Part shown: positions 41,784-55,569 of the stretch, one piece after another
How the letters are laid out: the number at the start of each line of letters is the position of its first letter
Numbering within the stretch: position 1 is the stretch's first letter
Assembly (NCBI GenBank): GCA_003696675.1
Contig: RFGH01000057.1
Location: 1 to 64,000, forward strand
DNA from: Planctomycetota bacterium
GTDB taxonomy: Bacteria; Planctomycetota; Phycisphaerae; Phycisphaerales; UBA1924
Length of the DNA: 64,000 nucleotides
Reading direction: 5' to 3'
Made by a program: the position numbers and the translations under genes
Notes under the pieces: generated by a model
Told to the model about the DNA's origin: nothing
Seen by the model: only the letters and a program-made list of their open reading frames with translations
Database searches by the model: none

Positions 41784-44700
41784 TTACCTCTGCGAAAGGG
41801 TAATGCCACCCGGAGTCATTGGAAACCATGCACTTTCCAACTCCGTCGCAGAAACGGTATCAGGAAGAACCGTATCCAGAAGCGTTCTTCGTGCGTGGCG
41901 GATCTCGGAAGGAGTCAGTTCGAGCAGGTCGATGGCCATGATCGTCCGGGTAAGCTGCCACAGGGTTTGTCTGAGTCCCGGATCGAGATTCTCTGCAAAT
42001 CCAGCGACATCCTTTGGGCGTCCAGATTTATTCCACGCCACCCAGAGCGTTCCGAGTTCTCGTCGGACTCGGGTCGTCTCGGTACGTTCTGCCGAATCAG
42101 CAGACACACGCTCTCCAAGCAACTCGATATACGAGCGCGTCAACCGGCGAACGCTCTTCCGTGACAGACGGTCCATCGTGAGCAGGGCGACTCCGTCACC
42201 GGAGCGATCGATCGGTCCGGCATCGCGAATAATCGATCTCGGACCCAGCCGTTCCTCGGATACCGTCGCGTCGGCCATCGTCCGGGTCGCGAAGTTCAAC
42301 TCCCGCAGCACTTGCTCTGCCGCGAGCAATCGCTCGTCGATCCGGAACTCAACCGGGACCTCGTTGGCGAATGCTTCGGCGAGGTTGGCCTGAGAGGCAG
42401 GGCCGGGACCCGAAGCGAACGCGGCTAGGTCGTATGCGTACAGCAGGTCCCCTGTCCCCTTGAACATACCCACAAACCGATCGATTCCGGCGCCCCCCTG
42501 AATCACCTCGATCGGCAGCGACCCCGCCGACCCCGAGCCGGACTCATTGGCGAGCACCGTCGGGTTATAGCCCATCATCGTGCCGACGCTGTCGGCGGCG
42601 ATCGTGCCTTGGATCAGGATGTCACCCATCGCGATCAGCTCGGCGCCCTCGTCCGCCGTGCCGGGGTTATCGCGGTCGCCCTCGTTGTCCTGGCCATCGA
42701 TGCTGCCCGCCACACGCCCGAGCAGACGCACGAGGCCGCCTGAGCCGAGCGACCGCAGTGACAGATCCCCCACCACCGTGAGATCGCCGACCTCGATCAC
42801 CGTCGAGCCGGCGCCCTCGGCCGTCATCGCCAGCGACCCGAAGCTCGTGATCTTTTGTCCGCGTCCCGTTCGGATCGAGTCCGTCGCGACAATCTGGAAC
42901 AGGGTTGACAAATCCGTCCCACTCAGAGAGGTCAGATCCAGCCCCGCCATCGCGGCGTTGGCGAACAGGAATGTCGCCACGCTCGGCGAGCCGGCGAGGT
43001 CCGATCCGAACCGAATGTTCCGGAAGGCGCCGCCGTACCCATCCCCCAGCCTCGGTCCATCAACGAGCGGGGCCACGCCGATCGAGCCACGGAACTTGAA
43101 GGGGGTCCGTCCCTCACCCACTCCGGCCCAGGCCTCGCCGTCATACTCAAACGCGATGTCGGACTGGCCGTACACCTCGGAGTACACGCTGTCCGCGAAC
43201 AGCGCCGTGCCCAGGCCCGTGTGGAACACCACCGAGTCCCCGAACACGCTGACCGGGGCGTAGAAGTTCATGCCGTCGCTCACACGCACATCGGCCCCGA
43301 TCCGGATCAGGTCCGCCGCTATGTCCAGCGTGCCGACGCGTCTCTCACCGGCGTCCCCCACACCCCCGGCCAGCGTGACGATGCCACCCTGCGCGTCGAT
43401 CGTCAGGTCGTGGTACTCGCCCGCTCGCGACAGAACGGTACCGGTGGCTTCCATGTACCAGCCACCATCGAGCGACAGGCTTATATCCCGTGTCAGTGTC
43501 GTCACCCCGTCGAGCAGGATGCCGCCCAAGGTGGCTGTCAGATCCGCCCCGAGCGTGATCGCCCCCATGTCGCGGGCGGTCAACTCGATGTTTCCGGCAT
43601 TCACGAACACCTCGCCCGTGTTCGAGATGTTGCGCGACCGCACAAGAATGCTGTTCCCCGCCGCCGACAGCGAGCCGCCCCCCAGGCTCAGCACCTCATT
43701 GATCTCGATCCGTCCGTTGGAGAACGGGTCCGCCGGCGCAGGCTGGTTCGGGTCGCCCGCTACCAGCACCAGGCTCAGCGAGGAGCCGTTCGTCGCGTAT
43801 GCCCCGCCGTGCAGAAGGATCGAACCCGCCGCGTTCAGTGTCAGCGTCGAGCCGACGCCCGAGGACAGCAGGAACGCCGCCGACTCCATCTGCACGATTT
43901 CGCCAGAGCCGTTTCCAAGAGGGTTCAGCGTTGTCAGGGTCACATCCATCCCAGCGTTGAGCGCCTGATTGATCAGGTTCACGCCCACCACGGCCGTGTC
44001 TGTCTGTCCCCAGCCGCCAAGTGACCCGAGCGAGCCCGGCGCGATGATGATGTTCGTCGGGTCAATCAGCCAGTGCCCACCACGACCGTTGATGGCCCGG
44101 GCGTCGACCATGCGGCTGATCCGCAGCCCGCGCAGCCCTGATGTCTCGATGAATCCCCCATTGCCCGCGACCACGCCGCCCCGGGCCGAGAGCTGCCCGT
44201 CGATGTTCGTGAACGAATCGGACCACACTACAACCGAACCGCCATCTCCGGCGATGAGTGCATCGGCCCGGACGACCGAATCCGCATCGATGTCAACATG
44301 CTGCGAGCGATCCCCATTGATGTCCGCGTGCGGGTCGCCCCCGATCACGATCGATCCGCCGCCGGCACCACCCGATGCATCGACAGTTGCCCCGCGCAAC
44401 TCGACAGAGTGGCCCAGCAGAGTAATGTCGCCGCCGCGATCGCCCATCTGCGCGAGGATGTCGCCCGATACAACCGTCCTCCCGGAGCCGCCATGGACCG
44501 TCACCGCCCCCGCATCGATGGCGCCCGTGTTCCAAGCTGCCAGGGAGAACACATCGCCCGCCGCCAGATCCAGCCCGCCGTCGCCCGACGATCCCAGCAG
44601 GTCCGCGTCCGTCGTCGGCACATCGATCTGCACAAACACACGCCCGAGATGTTCCCCGATCAGCACCTGCTCTCCCGCGGCCATGACCACAGTCCCGTTC

Positions 44701-45236
44701 GGTGCGGAAATGGTGCCGTGGTTGGCCACTCGCCCCCCGATCAGGGTGATAAAGTCGCCCCGGAGGTGGCCTCGATTCTCCACGATTCCACGGGCATCGG
44801 TAAACCGGTGAACGCCGCTTATGAAGTCGGCGTTTGAGATATTTCCGGCGGCCGCGTACAGAGCGCCCACATTGACCACCGAGCCGTTCCCGAAGATGAC
44901 CCCCGATGGGTTTGCGATAAAGACCTGTCCGTTCGCCAGGAGATTGCCCATGATCTCAGTGGGAACGCCCGATGTGATCCGGTTGAGAACCCGCGAATCA
45001 ATCCCCGGCATCAGGAACTCGACCGTGTATCCCGCGTCGATGTTGAAACTCAGCCAATCAATGATCGTGAGATCACCCGTCAGGATCCGCAGGTAGTCTT
45101 CGCCGAAGATGAACTCTGCAGACCCGTGAACGACATCGCCGCCGTCGGGGTTCGCCCGGGCGATCTGTGCCAGTCCGCCGGTCGCCATGAGGATGGCGAG
45201 CGTCAGTGCGCGGGTTTTCATTCGGATCTGTGCCAT
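41784..45236 (-). CDS. Two-partner secretion exoprotein (TpsA, filamentous haemagglutinin N-domain)
   Basis: An 1150-residue exported beta-helical protein. The signal peptide (about 6-28) is followed by the TPS domain (about 30-260) with its NPSGVIFGNGSVVNVGALYA motif, shorter segments NGTVVMAAGE and many G-x-I-x-L/V strand repeats to about residue 900. The C-terminal 200 residues are helical and charged (ERLLAAEQVLRELN; RRLTRSYIELLGER), which is not typical of the beta-helix. GGAGGACAGG precedes the ATG. The cognate transporter gene is 37 bases upstream on the same strand. It should be secreted through that barrel as an adhesin or surface fibre. Confidence 0.9.
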   Translation of the reverse strand: MAQIRMKTRALTLAILMATGGLAQIARANPDGGDVVHGSAEFIFGEDYLRILTGDLTIIDWLSFNIDAGYTVEFLMPGIDSRVLNRITSGVPTEIMGNLLANGQVFIANPSGVIFGNGSVVNVGALYAAAGNISNADFISGVHRFTDARGIVENRGHLRGDFITLIGGRVANHGTISAPNGTVVMAAGEQVLIGEHLGRVFVQIDVPTTDADLLGSSGDGGLDLAAGDVFSLAAWNTGAIDAGAVTVHGGSGRTVVSGDILAQMGDRGGDITLLGHSVELRGATVDASGGAGGGSIVIGGDPHADINGDRSQHVDIDADSVVRADALIAGDGGSVVVWSDSFTNIDGQLSARGGVVAGNGGFIETSGLRGLRISRMVDARAINGRGGHWLIDPTNIIIAPGSLGSLGGWGQTDTAVVGVNLINQALNAGMDVTLTTLNPLGNGSGEIVQMESAAFLLSSGVGSTLTLNAAGSILLHGGAYATNGSSLSLVLVAGDPNQPAPADPFSNGRIEINEVLSLGGGSLSAAGNSILVRSRNISNTGEVFVNAGNIELTARDMGAITLGADLTATLGGILLDGVTTLTRDISLSLDGGWYMEATGTVLSRAGEYHDLTIDAQGGIVTLAGGVGDAGERRVGTLDIAADLIRIGADVRVSDGMNFYAPVSVFGDSVVFHTGLGTALFADSVYSEVYGQSDIAFEYDGEAWAGVGEGRTPFKFRGSIGVAPLVDGPRLGDGYGGAFRNIRFGSDLAGSPSVATFLFANAAMAGLDLTSLSGTDLSTLFQIVATDSIRTGRGQKITSFGSLAMTAEGAGSTVIEVGDLTVVGDLSLRSLGSGGLVRLLGRVAGSIDGQDNEGDRDNPGTADEGAELIAMGDILIQGTIAADSVGTMMGYNPTVLANESGSGSAGSLPIEVIQGGAGIDRFVGMFKGTGDLLYAYDLAAFASGPGPASQANLAEAFANEVPVEFRIDERLLAAEQVLRELNFATRTMADATVSEERLGPRSIIRDAGPIDRSGDGVALLTMDRLSRKSVRRLTRSYIELLGERVSADSAERTETTRVRRELGTLWVAWNKSGRPKDVAGFAENLDPGLRQTLWQLTRTIMAIDLLELTPSEIRHARRTLLDTVLPDTVSATELESAWFPMTPGGITLSQR

Positions 45237-45273
45237 CCTGTCCTCCCGGAGCGTCGCTCCTCAGGATCAAATC

Positions 45274-47220
45274 TCAGAACAGAATCGTGGCCGAGAAGTG
45301 CAGCCGCGAATCCCCCACATCAACCGTGCGAGCAGCGCCGACACCGATCGGCGTCAGTGCCATCCCGTAATCAAGTCGCAGTGTCATGTTGCGCTTCAGC
45401 CGGGCCTCGATGCCCAGGCCCACGCCGACAAGAGTCTCGTCCCGCTCAAAGAATGGTGCGTCGTTCGGGGACACCCGTGCCGCATCGATAAAGCCCTTGA
45501 GAATCACATCCCAGTCGGCACCGCCGTATGGCCGGGTGCGGCCCGCACGAAATGGCCGGCCGAACAGAGTCACCGGCTCGGGGGTGATCGATCCTGCCCG
45601 TCCGAGGTGATAGCGATACTCAGCGGAGCCGATCACCACGCTATCCCCCACCGCGACCGACTCTGGGTAGCCGCGCACGGTCGAGAAGCCTCCGGCCACC
45701 ATCTCGAAGTTTGGAACGAGCCGGTAGTGAAACGCGTACTGACCACGGACCGAGACCGCCAGCTCGTGCGCGAGCGTCATGCGATCCGGCCCCTTCTCGC
45801 CACGGAACCCCGCCGGGTCGAACAGGGGCTCGAGGAACCGCGAGTGGCTCCACGAGGACTTGAGCACGATCCATTCGTCATCCACGCCGAAGCGGCCCAG
45901 CCGCTGCACGCCGATCTCATCCGTGCCCGCGATGCCAGCCAGATTGCCTTCAAAGACGGTCTCGAATGCCGTTTGCTTGAGCGGGGTGCCCCGCTCCCAT
46001 CGCAACCCGATGTATGGCAGCAGGAAATCTTCCGAGCCTTCGATCAGAAAGATCCGGTTCTCAACATCGATTGATTCGAACCGAAGCCCAGCCACGAGAT
46101 CCAGAAAGCGATCGCCGTTCTGACGGAGGTTGTAAGCCACCTCCGCCCCGATCTCGTACCCCTCCCCGACAAAGTTCTCGAAGCCAAATCCCACATCCGA
46201 TGCGGTGAACTCGTTCCATCGCCCCGAGACAGTGGCCCGAGCCCGCTCTCCCAGGTCGAACGAGTACGAGCCGAGCACGGCGTGGCTCTCGTCGAAGCCC
46301 GCGGTGATGTAGTCCAGACGCAGCACATCATCTCGCCCGGTCAGCTGATAGTTCATGTAGCCGAACCGATACTGCCATTCGTCGGTGCTGTCCGTGCCTG
46401 TGTTGCTCGTCTGGGCGTACACCGTCCAGGGTTTAGGCTCATTGATCAGGAGATCGACGACCACATCACCCGGGGCCTCGCCCGGGGCGATCGCAGCCTC
46501 GACGGATCGACCGGGGTGGCGATTCAACCGGGCGATCTGGGCATCGAGGGCCGACCTCGTCAGCAAGTCACCGGGCTCGATGTTCAGACGCTCGCGGAGC
46601 CGCTCATGCGCCGGGTGATCGACATTCCCGGCAGGATCCGCTGGGTTCTCCCGTTCAGCGATCCGATCGCCCGCCGCCACGGTCCGGACATCGCCCACCG
46701 CCGCTCTCCAGATCAGGATCGAGAGCTCTGTATCACCGGCCGCCCGAAGGTCCGCCCGCGTGGTCTGATACGCGATCTCCCTCGCGTCCGGCGTGACAAG
46801 GTGCCCGATGAGCCCATACCGTTTCTCCATCGCATCCCGCACCGCCTGATTGATGGCAGCCAATGCGCTCCCATACAGGACCACCGACCGGGTGCCGTCG
46901 AATGACCCCAGACGAACCGCTTCGATGGGGGCATCGGCGATCGGGGCGATGTAGCCGTCGCTCGTGGGTGTCAGCAGGACCACCACGTCGCGCATCGCAT
47001 CCGGATTCGGAAGCTCCGCGTGAGGCAGCGGATATGAAAAACGCAGCCTCGTCACCGGATATCCGAGACCGTCTCGTTCCCGCTCGGGCGTGGCCCATGC
47101 CGAGCCGGGCGGGGCGATGGCCGCCGCCGGACTCGCGTAAACCAAGCCGATCGAGATCAGTAGCAACACAAGCTTCAATCTGACCACAGTTTGGCGCACT
47201 CCTCCGATCCCCGGACCCAT
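45274..47220 (-). CDS. Two-partner secretion outer-membrane transporter (TpsB/ShlB-FhaC family)
   Basis: An Omp85-superfamily transporter of 648 residues. Signal peptide ending near SPAAAIAPP. POTRA-like domains lie at about 170-330, the second including RLNRHPGRSVEAAIAPGEAPGDVVVDLLINE. The 16-strand barrel runs to residue 648 and ends in SATILF, with the VRGYPES motif (the substrate-conducting VRGY tetrad) at about 510. It secretes the adjacent TpsA. ATG 47220 has no strong ribosome-binding site. GTG 47187, preceded by GGAGGAG, is an alternative start that leaves the signal peptide intact. Confidence 0.9.
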   Translation of the reverse strand: MGPGIGGVRQTVVRLKLVLLLISIGLVYASPAAAIAPPGSAWATPERERDGLGYPVTRLRFSYPLPHAELPNPDAMRDVVVLLTPTSDGYIAPIADAPIEAVRLGSFDGTRSVVLYGSALAAINQAVRDAMEKRYGLIGHLVTPDAREIAYQTTRADLRAAGDTELSILIWRAAVGDVRTVAAGDRIAERENPADPAGNVDHPAHERLRERLNIEPGDLLTRSALDAQIARLNRHPGRSVEAAIAPGEAPGDVVVDLLINEPKPWTVYAQTSNTGTDSTDEWQYRFGYMNYQLTGRDDVLRLDYITAGFDESHAVLGSYSFDLGERARATVSGRWNEFTASDVGFGFENFVGEGYEIGAEVAYNLRQNGDRFLDLVAGLRFESIDVENRIFLIEGSEDFLLPYIGLRWERGTPLKQTAFETVFEGNLAGIAGTDEIGVQRLGRFGVDDEWIVLKSSWSHSRFLEPLFDPAGFRGEKGPDRMTLAHELAVSVRGQYAFHYRLVPNFEMVAGGFSTVRGYPESVAVGDSVVIGSAEYRYHLGRAGSITPEPVTLFGRPFRAGRTRPYGGADWDVILKGFIDAARVSPNDAPFFERDETLVGVGLGIEARLKRNMTLRLDYGMALTPIGVGAARTVDVGDSRLHFSATILF

Positions 47221-47374
47221 GGTAACACCCCCGGCCCGGGAACAGAAGCAGGCAGTCCGAAAACCGGATCGTTCCACCCCTGGCGAGGGGGGCGGACGGA
47301 CCAGACCGCCGCAGATGCCTCCGGCGTTCTGCGAGCCGATCCAGTCGCCTGCGTGATTGGCCGATGCCGAGTCC

Positions 47375-47665
47375 ATGCGCGTAGTAATCCTTGCAGGCCT
47401 CTCGACCTTGATCTGCCCGCTGGCCGGATGTGCCGGATGGATGACGGCGGCAGGGCCGGTCCGGCCCGCTGCAAGCGAAGTGGCCGTGGTCACAGAGCTG
47501 GGTCTCGTCAAGTCCCGGGTGGCCACTGATGAGAATGCCGTGTTCGCCGAAGGCCCGTCTCTTGTTGCGGGGGATGCGCTGGCGATGCAGTGGGCATTCG
47601 CCCACGGCGTGATCGCTGCCCGGGATGCCGGTCCCTGGTCGCCCGCGGTTCTTGTGCTCGACTAA
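47375..47665 (+). CDS. Small hypothetical lipoprotein
   Basis: A 96-residue lipoprotein, lipobox PLAGC (Cys19). The mature part has no motif I recognise (VTELGLVKSRVATDENAVF). Divergent from the TpsB gene, with about 150 bases between starts. Its end is close to the convergent EF-hand gene (16 bases). The start is taken at ATG 47375 for the lipoprotein signal; a longer frame upstream lacks any. Confidence 0.65.
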   Translation: MRVVILAGLSTLICPLAGCAGWMTAAGPVRPAASEVAVVTELGLVKSRVATDENAVFAEGPSLVAGDALAMQWAFAHGVIAARDAGPWSPAVLVLD

Positions 47666-47681
47666 TCCGCCACGGTACGGC

Positions 47682-48593
47682 TCAGGGCCGGTCCGTGCGA
47701 GACATCCAGTCTCGGAAGGCGGTCACATCCAGCTGATCGACCACGCCGTCGCCGTTGACATCCGCGCTCGGATACCGCGCCTGGTAGTTGGCGAGAAACT
47801 CGGTGAAGTCCGTCATAGTGATCTGGCGGTCACCATCGGTGTCGTACCGCCGGATGAACTGGTCGTACTCGCGGCGATCACGCATCGTCTGGAAGGCGTT
47901 GTATCGCTCGTCGGCATTCAGGTCGCCGTCACCGTCCTCGTCAAACTCCTGGGCGAATCGGTTGAACCGGTCCCGCTGGCGTGCGGCCTCCTGTTCCTGA
48001 GCCGCCCGTTCCTCGGCCTCGCTGAGCACGCCGTCTCCGTCCGTGTCGTACCGCTCGATCCGCCGCTGCTGGCGTTCGGCTTCCCGGGCCGCCATGTCGT
48101 CGAGTATCGCCTGCCGCTCGGCATCGTCGAGCATGCCGTCCCCGTTCGCATCGAACCGCTCGATCATCCGGCGACCTCGGGGAGACTCGAGCATGGCGTC
48201 CAGGCGTTCGTTCTCGTCCACCACCCCGTCACCGTTCTTGTCCATCCGGGCCTCCCACTCCCGGCGCATGTTCTCCATCATCGCCCGCCGCTCGTCGTCC
48301 GAGAGACTCCCATCTCCATCTGTGTCGAAACGGGCCAGCCGGGACTCGAAGTCGGCGAACATGGCGTTGGGGTCGAAGCGATCGCCCGGGTTGAACGATG
48401 GCGTGTTGCTCGCCACCTCTGGCACCCTGATCTGGGGGGGTTGGGGCGGCGAGGGCTTCGCCGGCTCGACCGTCGCGACCTGGGGGATCGGGAGGGTCTC
48501 CTGCTGCCCTTGCGGCCACAGCATGACCCCCGCCGCGCCCAAGGCAGCCGCCGAGACCCCCACCGCCACGCCGATCACGGCCTTCTGATTCAT
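47682..48593 (-). CDS. Multi-EF-hand calcium-binding protein, membrane-anchored
   Basis: A 303-residue protein. An N-terminal membrane helix (about 5-25) and a Pro-rich linker lead to seven EF-hand-like calcium loops: DTDGDGSLSDDE, DKNGDGVVDENE, DANGDGMLDDAE, DTDGDGVLSEAE, DEDGDGDLNADE, DTDGDRQITMTD and DVNGDGVVDQLD. The last resembles a dockerin half. Loop six is imperfect. The rest is charged helical sequence between loops. It should bind several Ca2+ outside the cytoplasm and may sense or buffer calcium. It is not co-transcribed with the tRNA-Met downstream of it on the map. Confidence 0.9.
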   Translation of the reverse strand: MNQKAVIGVAVGVSAAALGAAGVMLWPQGQQETLPIPQVATVEPAKPSPPQPPQIRVPEVASNTPSFNPGDRFDPNAMFADFESRLARFDTDGDGSLSDDERRAMMENMRREWEARMDKNGDGVVDENERLDAMLESPRGRRMIERFDANGDGMLDDAERQAILDDMAAREAERQQRRIERYDTDGDGVLSEAEERAAQEQEAARQRDRFNRFAQEFDEDGDGDLNADERYNAFQTMRDRREYDQFIRRYDTDGDRQITMTDFTEFLANYQARYPSADVNGDGVVDQLDVTAFRDWMSRTDRP

Positions 48594-48696
48594 GTCGACC
48601 TCCGGATCCGTTGCATCGGTCCAACGCCCGAGCGGGTTCGTGATTGCGTCCGAAATTGCAAACGCCCCACCGTTCTACCGGATGGGGCGTCGGAAG

Positions 48697-48770
48697 TGGC
48701 GAGGGGGAGACTTGAACTCCCGACCTGAGGGTTATGAATCCTCCGCTCTAGCCAGCTGAGCTACCTCGCC
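48697..48770 (-). tRNA. tRNA-Met (CAT, elongator)
   Basis: A 74-base cloverleaf on the minus strand: acceptor GGCGAGG/CCTCGCC, D stem GCTC/GAGC, anticodon stem GAGGA/CCCTC region with loop TTCATAA, T arm GGGAG/CTCCC, discriminator A; CCA not encoded. Acceptor positions 4 and 5 are G and A, unlike tRNA-Ile2. It is not an initiator because position 1 pairs with 72 and the three G-C anticodon-stem pairs are absent. Confidence 0.9.
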
Positions 48771-48854
48771 GAGTGAGGTCAGAATTGTAGCCCATCGCGG
48801 GCGGCCGACCACCGGACCGGGCGGCAAATGGCCGCCCAAGGCTACCCGAGGGCC

Positions 48855-49154
48855 TCAGGCCGTGTGCTCGGCCGACTTCGGGGCCTCGGTGTGGGCGACC
48901 CGATCTTGGTCGGAAGCCGGCGGGCGGGCCGACTCGAACTTCGGCGGGTCCTGGCGTCTCGAAGCCTCGTCGACCTCGTCTCCGATGTCCTTGAGCCCCT
49001 TTTTGAACTGGACGATGCCCTGCCCGAGGCTTCGCCCGACTTCGGGCAGCCGGCGACCGAACAGCAGCAGCATCACAATGCCAATGACCAACATCTCGGT
49101 CCAGCCCAGTTGGGGAAGGAAACCGAGGGTGACGGAGGGGTCGAGAGTCAGCAT
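48855..49154 (-). CDS. tatA: Sec-independent protein translocase TatA/E
   Basis: A 99-residue TatA-type subunit of the twin-arginine pathway. A short periplasmic N-terminus and one membrane helix (GWTEMLVIGIVMLLLFG) are followed by the FGxxxLPEVGRSLG hinge and amphipathic helix QFKKGLKDIGDEVDE. The charged tail is long. ATG 49154 and GTG 49178 are both possible; neither has a good ribosome-binding site. It lies downstream of folD on the same strand, 30 bases away. Confidence 0.9.
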   Translation of the reverse strand: MLTLDPSVTLGFLPQLGWTEMLVIGIVMLLLFGRRLPEVGRSLGQGIVQFKKGLKDIGDEVDEASRRQDPPKFESARPPASDQDRVAHTEAPKSAEHTA

Positions 49155-49184
49155 GATGGATGAAAGGGGGCCGGACACCCCGGG

Positions 49185-52878
<3,694 letters not shown>

Positions 52879-52906
<28 letters not shown>

Positions 52907-53844
52907 ACCCGCTTCCCAGGCAGAACGACCGGCGCCGTCGTGGCGAGGGCGGCGTCGACGGCCGGGCTCTGCGGGCGTCCGGCGGTCATGCGTGCCCGGA
53001 CGTCATCGATCAATGCCGCGACCTCCGCGCGAGTGAGCTTGGCACCCGGCCCACGCTCGCCCACCAAAGAGAGCGTGTCGACGGCGAGCCGCAGGTTGAT
53101 CGCATTGAACGCGATGACACCCGGGGCAGCCCCAGCGGACTCGAGCACGCGGACATAGTCCGCGGCCGATGCGAGATCGGCCCATGCCATCCTTTCGATC
53201 TCTCCGCGAGATACATCGCAGGGCAGGTACTTTCGATTGGCCATGGCATCTTCGTGCTCGTCCCGGAGGATGTTGACGAGCTGGAGACCCTCGCCAAATG
53301 CGGGGGCGAGCCGGAGCAGCTCGCTCCTTGCCGAGGACAGCCGGCCCGCTACGGCTACGAAGAGCTCTGTCAGGAGTTCGCCGACGATCCCCGCGACCGC
53401 GTAGCAGTACGAACGAAGGGCCGAAACCCCCGACGGCGCCTCGGCCGACTCCAGATGGTCACGCATACCGCCGCAGGTACGTGCCAGGTGGGACGCGATC
53501 GTTTCCCGCGACTCGCTGTCGAGCGATTCAAAGGACGAGAGCACAAGCGGAGCATGCTCTAGCAGCCGGGCGTACCCGGGCACTTTCACGGCACCATCAA
53601 GTACTTTGGTGGCGTCGTCCAGCAGCGTTCGCAACGCCGCGCCGTCGCTTGCTTTCTCCGAGAATTGAGAGAGCAGTGCCGCACGGCTCGCGGCATCCAC
53701 GCCGGTCTCATCCTCGATCGTGTCCGCGATCCGGAACAGCAGGTAGGCCACACCGACCCGCTCCCGCAGCGGCGACTCGAGGAACGGGATCGACAGCGCG
53801 AAGGTCCGGCTTGTTTCCTGCAGCAGCGAATCGATCGTGATCAT
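52879..53844 (-). CDS. Squalene/phytoene synthase-family prenyltransferase
   Basis: A 321-residue isoprenoid synthase. Both Asp-rich motifs are present: DTIED (41-45) and DEHED in EGLQLVNILRDEHEDA (about 195). It joins two prenyl diphosphates head to head, and is like CrtB/CrtM or HpnD. C15 (diapophytoene/squalene) versus C20 (phytoene) substrate cannot be read, though the neighbouring genes look like a C30 pathway. The ATG overlaps the CrtI-type stop by four bases, so the two are co-translated. The C-terminus is odd, ending in SSSCC, where the last codons overlap the convergent CYTH gene. Confidence 0.9.
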
Positions 53845-55454
53845 CGCAGTCCCCCAACCGCCGCGCTCTCCGGGGGGTTGACCGTCGGGCGGAACCGGGT
53901 GGGATCGCCGCGGGACAGGTCAGGGGGTGAAACGCCGAGTTGCTCGCAAAGCATGGATGCGGTGATCTGTGCCGAAAGGAAGATCACCGGCAGCCCGGAC
54001 CCCGGGTGCGTCCCGCCCCCCACCAGCCAGGCCCCTTCGCAGTACGGCAGGCGGTGCTGCGGACGCTTGTGAAGCATCTGGTCCAGCGAATGGGCTAGGT
54101 TGAACGTCGCCCCGTGATTGATGTTCATGCCCCGCCAATCGTCCGGGCTCAGACGGAGCTCGGCGCGGATCCTGTCCCGGAGATCGACTCCCAGAACCGA
54201 TCGCATCCGGTCGAGAAGGAGCTCTCTGACCCGCGGCATCTCGGCGGACCAGTCGATCTTCGCTTTGCCGTTGGGCGTGGGCAGAAGGACATACAGGGCA
54301 CTGTCACCGGACGGTGCGAGCGTCGAGTCGGTGCGGCTCGGGTTGCACACATAGAAGCTCGGATCATCGGTCAGCGTTCCGGCGGCCCCGTTTTTTCTCG
54401 AGATGTCCTCTAGATTCTGCTCGTACGCGGGCGCGGTCCGGATGGTGTGATGGGGCAGATCCACAGGCCCATCGACACCGAGGTACAGCATCGCCGTTGA
54501 GCACGAGTACTTCTTCCGATCGAACGCCTCATCGCTGTCGCGGCCCCTCCACGCTTGGGGGATGAACCGCTTGATCGCCCAGGACGCGTCGGCGTTGATC
54601 ACCGCGTGATCGCAGGCAACGACCTCACCGTCGCGCCGGCCGCCCAGCCGGAGCCCACGCACCCGCTTGCCGTTGTACTCGATGCCCTCGACCGGCACGC
54701 CGGTCTCGATCCGTCCGCCGGCATCGATGAAGGCCGCCGCAAGGGCGTGCATCAGCGCATTGCATCCGCCGATCGGATGCCAGACGCCATACTCGTATTC
54801 GATGTACGGGAGAATGGTGAAGAGGCTGGGGCACTCCATGGGGCTCATCCCGAGGTATTTGCTCTGGAATCCCACCGCCAATCGCACCGCCGGATGCTCG
54901 AAGTACCGGCTGTTCATGTCATGGACAGTAAGGTGTGGATTGATGTAGGGCAGCGCCTTCATGGCGTCCGCCCTGAGAAGATCCAGAGGACCCCGGATCG
55001 CGCGGCGCAGGATCGGCTCCGCGGCGTCGAGCTTCTTCTGATTGTGCCTGTAAAATGACCGGAACGCACGCCCGTCTGGAGCATGGATCGCGCCAATCCG
55101 CTCCGCCATGCGGTCGATGTCTTGCGTGGTATCGATCACCACATCAGCCGCATCCGGGCGTCCGATGACGAGGCGGTACATGGGGTCCAGCCGCCGAAGA
55201 TCCACCTCGTCGGTCAGGGTTCGCCCGACCGATCCGAAGATCTCGTCGAGCACGTGCGGCATGAGAAAGAACGTAGGGCCGCGATCGAAGTGGTACTGAC
55301 CGAGCGAGATGCGGGCGGTCCTTCCACCGATCGTCGGCTGCGCCTCGTAGACCGTGACATCCAGCCCCCGTGATGCCAGGAGCACGGCGGCGGCGAGCCC
55401 TCCCGGTCCGGCCCCCACCACCGCGATCTTCGCGTTCGTGCCGTCCTGTACCAA
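53841..55454 (-). CDS. CrtI/CrtN-type carotenoid desaturase
   Basis: A 537-residue FAD-dependent amine-oxidase-fold enzyme. The N-terminal dinucleotide motif is VVGAGPGGLAAAVLLASRG with YEAQPTIGGR, and the C-terminal FAD segment is GAWLVGGGTHPGSGLPVIFLS. I prefer TTG 55454, since GGGAG lies seven bases upstream. ATG 55517 lacks such a site and would leave almost no gap from the divergent gene. It should desaturate the product of the downstream prenyl synthase. A second CrtI-type gene lies at 56990. Confidence 0.88.
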   Translation of the reverse strand: MVQDGTNAKIAVVGAGPGGLAAAVLLASRGLDVTVYEAQPTIGGRTARISLGQYHFDRGPTFFLMPHVLDEIFGSVGRTLTDEVDLRRLDPMYRLVIGRPDAADVVIDTTQDIDRMAERIGAIHAPDGRAFRSFYRHNQKKLDAAEPILRRAIRGPLDLLRADAMKALPYINPHLTVHDMNSRYFEHPAVRLAVGFQSKYLGMSPMECPSLFTILPYIEYEYGVWHPIGGCNALMHALAAAFIDAGGRIETGVPVEGIEYNGKRVRGLRLGGRRDGEVVACDHAVINADASWAIKRFIPQAWRGRDSDEAFDRKKYSCSTAMLYLGVDGPVDLPHHTIRTAPAYEQNLEDISRKNGAAGTLTDDPSFYVCNPSRTDSTLAPSGDSALYVLLPTPNGKAKIDWSAEMPRVRELLLDRMRSVLGVDLRDRIRAELRLSPDDWRGMNINHGATFNLAHSLDQMLHKRPQHRLPYCEGAWLVGGGTHPGSGLPVIFLSAQITASMLCEQLGVSPPDLSRGDPTRFRPTVNPPESAAVGGLR

Positions 55455-55569
55455 AGCGAATCTCCCAACCCTCGGCCGACGCTGGTAGCGTATCGGGTGT
55501 CGGGCTGGGTTCGGCATGTGTCCGCACCCGGATTCGCCCCATCCGGGGTCGCCCCGAGGAGGCTCACGC

